Part shown: piece after piece, positions 1 through 6,320 of the stretch
Position numbering within the stretch: the first letter of the stretch is position 1
Layout of the letters: every line of letters starts with the position of its first letter
Origin: Bacteroidota bacterium
GTDB lineage: Bacteria; Bacteroidota; Bacteroidia; Bacteroidales; SZUA-534
Direction of reading: 5' to 3'
Length of the DNA: 7,279 nucleotides
Assembly: GCA_020047835.1 (NCBI GenBank)
Contig: JAIFNJ010000166.1
Coordinates: 1-7,279 of the forward strand
Translations under genes and position numbers: made by a program
The notes under the pieces: model-generated
Told to the model about the DNA's origin: nothing
Seen by the model: only the letters and a program-made list of their open reading frames with translations
Databases searched by the model: none

Positions 1-162
1 ATTGTGATCCTCCCAGTACAACCTGACTGCTCCGGTATTATATGTTTGAGGTTCTACAGTTATGAAAGAAATGATTGGTGGTATAGGCCTAATCTGTCCA
101 AACCCATTCCCTGCCCAAAGCAGCAAAAAAACAATCCAGTATGTTAAAATTCTCTGCGTCAT
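1..162 (-). CDS. N-terminal fragment of a secreted protein, probably type IX secretion/gliding-associated
   Basis: Only the first 54 codons are in the window; the ATG is at 162-160 and the frame runs open off the left edge. The protein begins with a classical type I signal peptide: MTQR, then a hydrophobic stretch (ILTYWIVFLLLWAG), then NGFGQ, with cleavage likely just before or after Q23. The mature start reads IRPIPPIISFITVEP followed by an RLYWED segment. A proline-rich start, a beta strand of the type 'x-x-V-x-P' and a W-containing strand is the usual opening of fibronectin-III-like regions in Bacteroidetes proteins that end with a gliding-motility/type IX sorting domain (family knowledge). 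That C-terminal domain is outside the window, so the specific product is an inference. It lies downstream of the M16 pair, in the same direction, after a 285-bp gap with a repeat element and a possible promoter of its own, so it is probably a separate transcript. Confidence 0.72.
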   Translation of the reverse strand, partial: MTQRILTYWIVFLLLWAGNGFGQIRPIPPIISFITVEPQTYNTGAVRLYWEDHN

Positions 163-179
163 ACGTTACAAAAACGGTT

Positions 180-187
180 CAAATTTA
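180..187 (-). promoter_or_regulatory. possible -7 box of the secreted-protein gene
   Basis: On the minus strand these bases read TAAATTTG, matching the Bacteroidetes -7 consensus TAnnTTTG. The box lies 17 bp upstream of the ATG at 162, which would give a very short leader. I found no TTTG at the expected -33 spacing, so this is a weak call. Confidence 0.3.
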
Positions 188-217
188 AAAAAAGTATTGG
201 TTCTAGTTTAGTAAAAC

Positions 218-307
218 TCCCCCCTATAATCCCCCCTGGGGGATACTTCCTCCGTAGCAGCATTGCTAGTCCTCCCCCGGGGGAGGTGCCCGAAGGGCGG
301 TGGGGGA
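218..307. repeat. REP-like GC-rich palindromic cluster
   Basis: An otherwise AT-rich gap holds about 90 bp of C- and G-runs with several nested inverted repeats. ATCCCCC/GGGGGAT (229-235/238-244) has a 2-base loop. TAGCA/TGCTA (255-259/264-268) has a 4-base loop. A perfect 16-bp palindrome, CCTCCCCCGGGGGAGG, occupies 271-286. GCCC-GAA-GGGC lies at 288-298. The outer ends TCCCCC (218-223) and GGGGGA (302-307) can close the whole set as a multibranch structure. The composition and placement between two genes suggest a dispersed intergenic REP/MITE-like element rather than coding DNA. Whether it is repeated elsewhere in the genome cannot be seen here. Confidence 0.6.
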
Positions 308-414
308 ATAGCTTCAATTAAACATAATTATTTTGTTAAATTCCTCCAAATAAAACATACAGTTCTTTTTAGCTTTACTAATTCTTAAATGGCGCTGCCC
401 TGTTCTTTTTCTTC

Positions 415-436
415 AAGGCCTTCGGCCTATTTTTTA
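415..436 (+). terminator. terminator-like hairpin, oriented for plus-strand transcription
   Basis: AGGCC (416-420), loop TTC, GGCCT (424-428), followed by ATTTTTT, forms a short 5-bp stem with a T-run. The T-run is on the plus strand, yet the adjacent genes are all on the minus strand. Read on the minus strand the stem is followed by TTGAAGAAAAAG, which is not a U-tract. It may still act as an RNA 3' end structure for the M16 transcript that stops at 448. Confidence 0.3.
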
Positions 437-447
437 AAATAAACTAA

Positions 448-1731
448 TCAATACTTCCCTGCCACAACGGTGGTTAACTTTTCGGTTATAAAATACCGGT
501 TGGCCAGTTCCATCAATTGTTCCGGGGTTATGGTTAGGATGGTGTTTTTTAGCCGGTTAAAGTATTCAAAACCGTATCCGTATTGCACCACTGCTTTAAA
601 CGTGTCGGCGGTGGCAAAAGGGCCATCGAACATTTGGAGCAATTCGCCCATCATGTAGTTGCGCACCAGGTGCAGTTCTTCGTCCGAAACGGGTTCCTGC
701 TTGAGTTTTTCCATTTCCTTAACAATCTCATCGATGGCTTCGCGGGTATGTTCGGCTTTAACATCGGCTGCCACTCCGGTCAATCCAGCCTGCATAAATG
801 AAACCTGCATGGAATGGATGCCATAGGTAAACCCTTTGTCCTCGCGCAGGTTTTTCATCAACCTCGACCCAAAATAACCTCCAAAAATGGTTACCAATAC
901 TTTTAACCCGGTATAGTCGGGGTGGGTTTTATTTACAGTAAGCAATCCGGTGCGAATGCTCGATTGAACGGCATTTTCGCGCTCAATAACCAATGGTTTT
1001 CCCGATAATGGAGTAAAAACCGACGGTTGAATGGACTCCGGTTTTGGCATTTTCCTTAATTGTCCCAGGTACAGGTTTACCGCTTTTAATACGGAGGAAT
1101 CCAATTTTCCTGACAACACAATAGAATAACTTCCCGCATGGTACTGCTTCTGATAAAAATCGACCAACGGCTGCCGGGTCAGTGTGCGGTATTGATCTTC
1201 GGTTGTCATCACACCATAAGGATGGGTGGGACCAAACACCTGTTCGTAAAATTTTTCCCGCGATAGATAGGATGTTTTTTCCTGTTCCACCAAAAACTTC
1301 TGGCGCCGCCGTTCGAGCAGCAAGTCAAGTTCCAGCTGAGGGAACACACTTTGGCTCAATACTTCGGTAAAAACCGGCAACGTCTGGTTCAGGTATTTGC
1401 TTAAAGTGGTTAACCCAATAAAAGCCACATCTTTTTCGGTATTAGGCTGAAAATAGGCCCCGTAATAATCGAATGATTCGGCTATTTCGTGGGCACTCTG
1501 AGTTTTGGTACCTTCGTTCAACATCAATCCGGCCATGGGAGCCACCAACTTGGTGTCGGAATATTGCGAACCGGCATGAGCCATCACGTCCAGCTTAACT
1601 ACTTCCTGAGTTCCTCCGTTGAGCATATACACCGGAATGCCGTTATCCAGTTTTTCAACGGTAATTTTTGGAAATTTTATTTCCTGAATGTCCCGAAATC
1701 CGGGAGGGGTTTTTCTATTTAGTGTGGTCAT
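448..1731 (-). CDS. M16 family peptidase-like protein, non-catalytic partner subunit
   Basis: This 427-residue protein has the usual length and two-lobe layout of a bacterial M16B subunit. At the position of the zinc motif, where its neighbour has HLFEH, this protein has PMAGL (residues 65-69, followed by the shared EGTK at 73-76), so the zinc ligands are lost. It retains the C-terminal lobe motif NLREDKGFTYG (295-304) with R296 and Y303, the R/Y pair that in M16B enzymes helps bind the substrate in the partner's active site (family knowledge). No signal peptide is visible, which suggests a cytoplasmic location. The ATG at 1731-1729 lies 3 bp after the TAA of the upstream M16 gene, so the two are almost certainly co-transcribed and probably translationally coupled. 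The stop is TGA. Inference: it forms a heterodimer with the product of 1735-2970 and degrades peptides or small proteins. The natural substrate is unknown. Confidence 0.9.
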   Translation of the reverse strand: MTTLNRKTPPGFRDIQEIKFPKITVEKLDNGIPVYMLNGGTQEVVKLDVMAHAGSQYSDTKLVAPMAGLMLNEGTKTQSAHEIAESFDYYGAYFQPNTEKDVAFIGLTTLSKYLNQTLPVFTEVLSQSVFPQLELDLLLERRRQKFLVEQEKTSYLSREKFYEQVFGPTHPYGVMTTEDQYRTLTRQPLVDFYQKQYHAGSYSIVLSGKLDSSVLKAVNLYLGQLRKMPKPESIQPSVFTPLSGKPLVIERENAVQSSIRTGLLTVNKTHPDYTGLKVLVTIFGGYFGSRLMKNLREDKGFTYGIHSMQVSFMQAGLTGVAADVKAEHTREAIDEIVKEMEKLKQEPVSDEELHLVRNYMMGELLQMFDGPFATADTFKAVVQYGYGFEYFNRLKNTILTITPEQLMELANRYFITEKLTTVVAGKY

Positions 1732-1734
1732 AAA

Positions 1735-2970
1735 TTACTGTACCTGATATTTTAGAACTGAACAATTGGTGGGTTGAAATAGCTTTTTAGCTACATTCCT
1801 AATGTCGTGGGGCGTAACAGCCTGATATTTTTCCGGTTCCCGGTTTATTAAATCGGCATTGCCCAACATTTCGAAATAAGCCAAATTCATGGCTTTATTT
1901 AGGATGCTGATTTCGGAATAAATAAGGTTGGCTTCCACTTTGTTTTGAACCTTTTTCAGTTCTTCAAACGCTACCAGTTCTGTCATCATTAAATCCAATT
2001 CCTTGCGGAGGGCCTTTTCAGCTTGTTCAAACGTAACTCCCTGGTTAATTTCACCGGTAATCATAAACAGACCGGGATCTACATCGCCACTGATATATCC
2101 ATTGATGGAACTAAACAATTGGAGGTCTTTTACCAACCGCTGGTTCAACCGCGACGACTTGCCATTCGACAATACATCGGAGATGAGATCGGTGGCATGA
2201 TAATCGGGATGGTTGCGGCCGCACATGTGATACGCCTGATAAATGGCATTGAGTGGAACCGGGCGGGTAACTTTCTCTTCCCTACTTTCTGTCTGTGGGT
2301 CCTCAACGGGCAAATTCCTTACCGGAACATTCCTGGTGGGAATGGCTCCAAACCATTTTTGGGCCAACAGTTCAATCTCCGGTTTGGTAACATTTCCGGC
2401 CACACACAAAATAGCATTGTTGGGGGCGTAATACCGGTAAAAAAAGTCGGTTACTTCTTGTAAGGTAGCATTCTCGATATGCGCTATTTCTTTGCCGATG
2501 GTAGGCCAGCTATACGGATGTTTTTTGTATGCCAACGGGCGAAGCAACAGGTTCCAGTCACCGTAAGGTTGGTTCAGGTAGCGCTGTTTAAACTCTTCAA
2601 TCACCACTTTTTTCTGTATATCGAGCTTTTTTTGCGAAATGGCCAGTTCCAGCATCCGATCCGATTCCAACCAAAAAGCCGTCTCGAGGTTTTCTTTTGG
2701 AATGGTAATGTAATAATTGGTGATGTTGCTGTTGGTAAAGGCATTGTTTTCGCCACCGGCTTGCTGCAAGGGCGCATCGTAATGGGGAATATTTTTGGAA
2801 CCCTCAAACATCAGGTGCTCAAACAAATGGGCAAAACCGGTTTTTTCAGGATTTTCGTCGCGGGCACCCACCTGATATAACAAATTAAAGGCTACTACGG
2901 GAGTAGTATCGTCGTGATGTACCAGCACCCGCAGTCCGTTATCTAAAGTAAATCGTTCGAATGAAATCAT
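1735..2970 (-). CDS. M16 family zinc peptidase, catalytic subunit
   Basis: A 411-residue insulinase/processing-peptidase-like protein. The inverted zinc motif HLFEH is at residues 48-52 (H48 and H52 as ligands, E51 as catalytic base), within the context GFAHLFEHLMFEG. The third ligand is expected at E125 or E126 in VVIEEFKQR, at the usual distance. The Peptidase_M16 N-terminal lobe covers roughly residues 10-155 and the C-terminal lobe roughly 165-345. The second-lobe R/Y motif seen in the partner gene is degenerate here (LVKDLQLFSS, about 279-288, where R and Y align with V and S). No signal peptide is seen. It ends with TAA, 3 bp before the ATG of the partner subunit, forming a two-gene M16 operon. 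The upstream gap of 146 bp contains the 18-bp tandem repeats immediately in front of the start codon. Zinc peptidase identity is secure; the cellular substrate is not known. Confidence 0.95.
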   Translation of the reverse strand: MISFERFTLDNGLRVLVHHDDTTPVVAFNLLYQVGARDENPEKTGFAHLFEHLMFEGSKNIPHYDAPLQQAGGENNAFTNSNITNYYITIPKENLETAFWLESDRMLELAISQKKLDIQKKVVIEEFKQRYLNQPYGDWNLLLRPLAYKKHPYSWPTIGKEIAHIENATLQEVTDFFYRYYAPNNAILCVAGNVTKPEIELLAQKWFGAIPTRNVPVRNLPVEDPQTESREEKVTRPVPLNAIYQAYHMCGRNHPDYHATDLISDVLSNGKSSRLNQRLVKDLQLFSSINGYISGDVDPGLFMITGEINQGVTFEQAEKALRKELDLMMTELVAFEELKKVQNKVEANLIYSEISILNKAMNLAYFEMLGNADLINREPEKYQAVTPHDIRNVAKKLFQPTNCSVLKYQVQ

Positions 2971-2976
2971 TAAGAA

Positions 2977-3060
2977 GTATTTAGAGTATTTAAAGTACTT
3001 AGAGTATTTAAAGTTTAGAGTTTAAAAATTAGAGTTTAGATGATATTAGAAATTAGAGTT
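2977..3060. repeat. 18-bp tandem repeat with degenerate continuation upstream of the M16 operon
   Basis: GTATTTAGAGTATTTAAA (2977-2994) is followed directly by GTACTTAGAGTATTTAAA (2995-3012), one mismatch in 18. The pattern then decays into irregular TTAGAGTTTA-like copies (about 3013-3022, 3029-3038 and 3053-3060). It occupies the 5' leader or promoter region of the minus-strand M16 operon and ends 6 bp before its ATG. Such TTTAGAGTATTTAAAGTA-type low-complexity repeats are familiar in Bacteroidetes intergenic DNA (from memory); no coding role is likely. Confidence 0.75.
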
Positions 3061-3063
3061 GCA

Positions 3064-3080
3064 ATATTTTGTAAAAATAT
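3064..3080. other. AT-only perfect inverted repeat
   Basis: ATATTTT (3064-3070), loop GTA, AAAATAT (3074-3080): a 7-bp perfect arm pair between the flavoenzyme stop at 3117 and the M16 start at 2970. There is no GC in the stem, so it would be a weak terminator or structural element. Confidence 0.3.
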
Positions 3081-3116
3081 CAATAATAGTAAGATTGTTT
3101 GCCAATAAAAGAACTT

Positions 3117-4064
3117 TTAAAGCCTTATCCCATGAAAGTTTTCAACTGTGGAATTGAACCCGGAAACAAGTTCATCCATAATTTCCTGAACGGGTTGCAC
3201 TTTATCAATTAGGGCTGAAACCTGTCCTATTTCCAGTTCCCCGTCTTTTATATCGCCTTCAAACATCCCTTTTTTTGCACGGCCTTTACCCAACAGGTTT
3301 TTGAACTCATCGGGCGAAGCACCTTGGATCTCATAGTGTAATACTTGCTGATAAAAAGGGTTATCCAATAACCTAACTGGAGTTAGCTTTTTCAGAGTCA
3401 GTTTAGTATCACCTTCTTTGGCCTCCACAATCTTTTGTTTAAACGCCTCATGAGCTGATGACTCCATGGATGCAGCAAACCGGCTCCCTATCTGAACCCC
3501 TTCAGCACCCAAAGCAAAAGCAGCCGCTATGGCTTGTCCGGAACCAATGCCTCCGGCCGCAATTAATGGCAACTGCACGGCTTTTTTAATTTGTGGAATC
3601 AGGCATAAGGTGGTGGTTTCTTCCCTCCCATTATGGCCGCCGGCTTCAAATCCTTCGGCAACAATGGCATCCACTCCCGCTTCCTGACATTTTAAGGCAA
3701 ATTTGGTGTTGGCAATTACATGCACCACTTTTATACCTTCGTTTTGTAAAATTTTGGTCCAAGTGGCCGGGTTTCCAGCGCTGGTAAATACAATGGGTAC
3801 TTTTTCGGTGATAATAATTTCCATTATCCGATCCATTTCGGGATACAATAACGGAACATTAACTCCAAAAGGATTTTTGGTAGCAGCTTTCAGTTTGGTT
3901 AGGTGCTCTTTCAGTACCTCAGGATACATGGAACCAGCCCCCAGCAAGCCCAATCCTCCGGCATTGCTGACCGCCGAAGCCAGTTTCCAGCCGCTGCACC
4001 AAACCATGCCGCCTTGCACAATGGGATATTTGATATTGAAAAGTTTGGTTATTCTGTTTTGCAT
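3117..4064 (-). CDS. FMN-dependent FabK / nitronate monooxygenase family protein
   Basis: A 315-residue TIM-barrel flavoenzyme. It begins MQNRITKLFNIKYPIVQGGM and, from memory, aligns without gaps over at least 150 residues with pneumococcal FabK (enoyl-ACP reductase II), including GFEAGGHNG (138-146), whose H144 falls at FabK's conserved histidine. Other landmarks are the flavin-binding QGGM (17-20), SAGNP (95-99), AAGGIGSG (169-176) and GVQIGSRF (189-196), which bind FMN phosphate in this family. FabK would reduce the enoyl-ACP double bond in fatty-acid elongation; a nitronate monooxygenase would oxidise alkyl nitronates. The two are hard to separate by sequence, though the similarity favours FabK-like. 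I chose the ATG at 4064-4062. The frame could be extended to a TTG at 4088, but a perfect -7 box at 4093-4100 puts transcription start about there. The gene is probably monocistronic, or the first gene ahead of the M16 pair. Family assignment is firm, substrate less so. Confidence 0.9.
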   Translation of the reverse strand: MQNRITKLFNIKYPIVQGGMVWCSGWKLASAVSNAGGLGLLGAGSMYPEVLKEHLTKLKAATKNPFGVNVPLLYPEMDRIMEIIITEKVPIVFTSAGNPATWTKILQNEGIKVVHVIANTKFALKCQEAGVDAIVAEGFEAGGHNGREETTTLCLIPQIKKAVQLPLIAAGGIGSGQAIAAAFALGAEGVQIGSRFAASMESSAHEAFKQKIVEAKEGDTKLTLKKLTPVRLLDNPFYQQVLHYEIQGASPDEFKNLLGKGRAKKGMFEGDIKDGELEIGQVSALIDKVQPVQEIMDELVSGFNSTVENFHGIRL

Positions 4065-4092
4065 ACCGGTTGTTGTTTGAAGGTTCAAACAG

Positions 4093-4100
4093 CAAAGGTA
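4093..4100 (-). promoter_or_regulatory. -7 promoter box of the FabK-like gene
   Basis: The minus strand reads TACCTTTG, a perfect match to the Bacteroidetes -7 element TAnnTTTG. It sits 28 bp before the ATG at 4064, giving a leader of roughly 20-25 nt. No TTTG is present at the -33 position, so the promoter may be weak or regulated. The same eight bases form the -7 boxes of the hicA promoter (6344-6351) and of the promoter at 7220-7227. Confidence 0.6.
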
Positions 4101-4231
4101 ACGAATTGTTGGGGAATTTGAATGTAACTATGGAAACCTCTACCACCTATTCAGCGCCAAGCATGGGCAAACCGGTATCGGGTCATTGGCTTGTTGAAAC
4201 TAATACTATTCGCAATGCAAGATTCAAAATG

Positions 4232-4600
4232 TTAAACCATGTAATTTTGCTGCTGAATGATCAGCACTTTTAGAGGGTCTTCAACTTGAGCGTATCCATA
4301 GTCGTAGCAAAACTGGTACATGGTCCCGCTTTGGCTTTTCCAATCGTGGGTATTGTATTTGAAATTCATTCCCAGTTTTTCCAAAAAATCTTTACGGACG
4401 GTGGCTTTGCCTTGCGGACAAGCGTACCGAAGTGCTGATCGGTTGCGCCGCAACTGTTTGTTGATCTCTTTTATGTAATTTTCTTTTGAATCGGGTTTCC
4501 CGTTGTGATAGGCACTTTTGCACTGGTTATCGCAAAACCGTTTATCGGTGCGGCCTTTTAATGGCGCCTGGCAATAAAGGCACGTTTGGGTATTTTCCAT
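4232..4600 (-). CDS. small Zn-ribbon protein of unknown function
   Basis: 122 residues, ATG at 4600-4598, stop TAA. The N-terminus carries a four-cysteine zinc site, C7-x2-C10-x12-C23-x3-C27, in the context CLYCQAPLKGRTDKRFCDNQC, a treble-clef/Zn-ribbon-like arrangement. A basic linker follows (KEINKQLRRNRSALR, about 44-58), then a C-terminal part rich in aromatics (GMNFKYNTHDWKSQSGTMYQFC near 76-98). I recognise the overall pattern as a Bacteroidetes-restricted conserved hypothetical, often with this 'GRxDKRFC' signature, but no function is known to me. Basic residues plus a zinc ribbon are compatible with nucleic-acid binding (inference). It stands alone on the minus strand, divergent from the recombinase gene; the 135-bp shared upstream region holds a 20-bp-period direct repeat between its ATG and a possible promoter. 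Confidence 0.85.
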   Translation of the reverse strand: MENTQTCLYCQAPLKGRTDKRFCDNQCKSAYHNGKPDSKENYIKEINKQLRRNRSALRYACPQGKATVRKDFLEKLGMNFKYNTHDWKSQSGTMYQFCYDYGYAQVEDPLKVLIIQQQNYMV

Positions 4601-4605
4601 CTTTC

Positions 4606-4636
4606 TATACGCTTATATTCGGTTATATACGCTTAT
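4606..4636. repeat. 11-bp direct repeat with 20-bp period (candidate operator)
   Basis: TATACGCTTAT occurs at 4606-4616 and again at 4626-4636, exact copies whose starts are 20 bp apart (about two helical turns, same DNA face). The pair lies 5 bp upstream of the Zn-ribbon start codon, in the divergent region shared with the recombinase. Spacing and position suggest a tandem binding site for a regulator, possibly one of the flanking proteins; this is inference. Confidence 0.5.
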
Positions 4637-4651
4637 TAAACTGCTAAGGTA

Positions 4652-4660
4652 TTTTTTTTT
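4652..4660. repeat. T9 homopolymer in the divergent promoter region
   Basis: A run of nine T (plus strand) next to CTAAGGTA, whose minus-strand reading TACCTTAG is one mismatch from the -7 consensus of the Zn-ribbon gene. The tract could change promoter spacing by slippage; this is speculative. Confidence 0.3.
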
Positions 4661-4735
4661 ATCGAATTTTACTCCATAAAATATACTTCAACTTATTATT
4701 GTGTATCTGTACCAAACTAATTAATCAGCAATGCG

Positions 4736-6226
4736 ATGGAAACAATAGCTATGAATGCAGTAAATGAGCCTAAACAATGGATGACGAATGGTAAGCCGGT
4801 AATTTTTTTGAATCATGTTACGGATTCCAAAGAGGATATTTCGGTTCTTTATTTTAAGCCAAATGCCGCCATTCAAGAGCGGATAATTCATAATGACTGG
4901 ATTCGATGGAACGAGCGGCTGCATGTTTTTTCGGTAAAAAACGGGCCATCGGTTATTGGGTTATTAAAGGATTTGTTTGAGGATATTGCCGAGGTGAATA
5001 CCCATTATTATGAAGCAAAACTCAAGAACCAAACCGGAATGGTTGATATTGGCAATACCACCTATTTTAGGGGGGTGCTGGAACCGGCAATCAAGATTGG
5101 CCAGATAACATTGGTGCCGGTAATAAAAAATGAAGGAAAAGTTCTGGCTATTAAGTTTACGTATAAAAAGGAGATTTACCAGTTGTTGAGTTCCAATGTC
5201 CATTCCAAATGGGAAAAAGAACTGAGGTGTTTTACTCTTCAGGCCAGTAAAACGGTATTGCAAAAATTTCTACAATCGGTAACCGGTACGTTGAAGATTT
5301 GTCTACACAACGAACTAACCATCAGCGACTATCAAATTCAAAGCATCTTATTTGAACAGGCTTACAAAAAGGGAGCTAATTTTAAGAGCGTCCCCATAGA
5401 ATTTTTGAAATACATGCAATTGAAGAATTACAGCCACAACACCATAAGCACCTATTACTTTTATCTGCTGCGGTACATCAACACCTACAAATTCTCCACT
5501 ATTGCGCAATTAAACCAATACCCGAGCGAGAAAGTGAATGAATATCATAAGTTGATGTGTGGTGAAAAGGAGTTTTCGCCGGTTACTTTAAACCAATCGG
5601 TAAATGCCATAAAATTGTATTACCAAAAGGTTTTAAAGCGCGATTTGGTATTGGATGAGATTGACCGTCCGAAAAGGGAAAAGACTTTACCCAAGGTTTG
5701 GAACCTGGAGCAGGTGGAGAAGATTATAAAATGCGTTTCGAATAAAAAGCATCAATGCATGTTGAGTTTGATTTATGGTGGCGGTTTGCGCATTGGGGAG
5801 TTATTGAATCTGAGGATATCGGACATTAACAGTAAAACCATGCAGGTTAGGGTTATACAAGGTAAAGGAAAAAAAGACCGTTACACGCTCTTGAGTTATA
5901 ATACGCTGGATTTGTTGCGGGAGTATTTTAAGGAGTATAAGCCAAAGGACTATTTATTTGAGGGCCAATTTGGAGGAAAATATTCGTCGAGCAGTTTATT
6001 GGGTGTATTGGATGATGCCCTTGCAAAGTCAAAAGTTCCTAAGTGCGGGGGATTGCATGTATTGCGTCATTCGTTTGCTACGCATTTACTGGAAGGGGGA
6101 ACCGATATACGCTATATTCAGGAGCTGTTGGGGCATTATTCGAGCAAAACTACTGAAGTTTACACGCATGTAAGCAATAAGTATTTACAAGGAATAAAAA
6201 GTCCGATGGATAATGTATGTTTATGA
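4736..6226 (+). CDS. tyrosine recombinase (XerD/IntI-like) with duplicated N-terminal extension
   Basis: A 496-residue site-specific recombinase that cuts and rejoins DNA through a phosphotyrosine intermediate. The SAM-like core-binding domain spans about residues 217-305 and the catalytic domain about 318-485. All catalytic residues are visible: R352 (GGGLRIGE), K377 (GKGKKDR), H441 and R444 (HVLRHSFATH), H467 (LLGH) and nucleophile Y476 (EVYTHV). The C-terminal tail, YTHV then GIKSPMDN, resembles the YTHV...SPLD ending of integron integrases, but the roughly 30-residue IntI insertion between K and HxxR appears absent. Residues 1-205 are an extra N-terminal region not found in XerD. It consists of two related copies (about 35-90 and 136-191). 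The ATG at 4736 was chosen; the ATG at 4731 is out of frame and hits a stop, and an internal ATG at 4751 is an alternative. The gene points toward the downstream toxin-antitoxin units. Confidence 0.95.
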   Translation: METIAMNAVNEPKQWMTNGKPVIFLNHVTDSKEDISVLYFKPNAAIQERIIHNDWIRWNERLHVFSVKNGPSVIGLLKDLFEDIAEVNTHYYEAKLKNQTGMVDIGNTTYFRGVLEPAIKIGQITLVPVIKNEGKVLAIKFTYKKEIYQLLSSNVHSKWEKELRCFTLQASKTVLQKFLQSVTGTLKICLHNELTISDYQIQSILFEQAYKKGANFKSVPIEFLKYMQLKNYSHNTISTYYFYLLRYINTYKFSTIAQLNQYPSEKVNEYHKLMCGEKEFSPVTLNQSVNAIKLYYQKVLKRDLVLDEIDRPKREKTLPKVWNLEQVEKIIKCVSNKKHQCMLSLIYGGGLRIGELLNLRISDINSKTMQVRVIQGKGKKDRYTLLSYNTLDLLREYFKEYKPKDYLFEGQFGGKYSSSSLLGVLDDALAKSKVPKCGGLHVLRHSFATHLLEGGTDIRYIQELLGHYSSKTTEVYTHVSNKYLQGIKSPMDNVCL

Positions 6227-6271
6227 TAAATTGTATTATTTTAGTGCCAAATATAATATTAATGCGACATA

Positions 6272-6310
6272 TGCAGGTTTGCTGTCAATACCAAAATGGA
6301 GTAACCTGCA
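6272..6310. other. 8-bp perfect inverted repeat downstream of the recombinase
   Basis: TGCAGGTT (6272-6279) and AACCTGCA (6303-6310) are perfect inverted copies separated by 23 bp. They lie 46 bp after the recombinase stop and 10 bp before the -33 box of hicA. A second, partly overlapping pair is TATGCA (6270-6275)/TGCATA (6322-6327). There is no T-run, so it is a poor intrinsic terminator. Candidates are a recombinase core/attachment site or an upstream operator of the hicAB promoter; neither is proven. Confidence 0.45.
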
Positions 6311-6320
6311 ATAAAATAAA

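Noticed and set aside
583..1722. Plus-strand open frames opposite the non-catalytic M16 gene
   Set aside because: Same reasoning: short, antisense to a conserved protein, no recognisable motif.
2023..2880. Long plus-strand open frames opposite the catalytic M16 gene
   Set aside because: They are antisense to a well-conserved gene, have no domain signatures and no promoter; frame openness follows from the codon use of the real gene.
2977..3060. CRISPR array
   Set aside because: The repeats are directly adjacent or degenerate, with no unique spacers of regular length and no cas genes.
3050..3116. Promoter of the M16 operon
   Set aside because: Minus-strand boxes TATTATTG and TATTTTTA are each one mismatch from the -7 consensus, but none has a convincing -33 at proper spacing.
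3703..4080. 125-residue plus-strand open frame opposite the FabK-like gene
   Set aside because: It lies wholly antisense to a strongly conserved enzyme and has no family resemblance.
4065..4088. N-terminal extension of the FabK-like protein from TTG 4088
   Set aside because: The extension is not expected in the family, the start is TTG, and it sits at the predicted transcription start.
4131..4273. 47-codon plus-strand frame starting METSTTYS
   Set aside because: It overlaps the 3' end of the Zn-ribbon gene antisense and the upstream region of the FabK-like gene; no promoter and no recognisable sequence.
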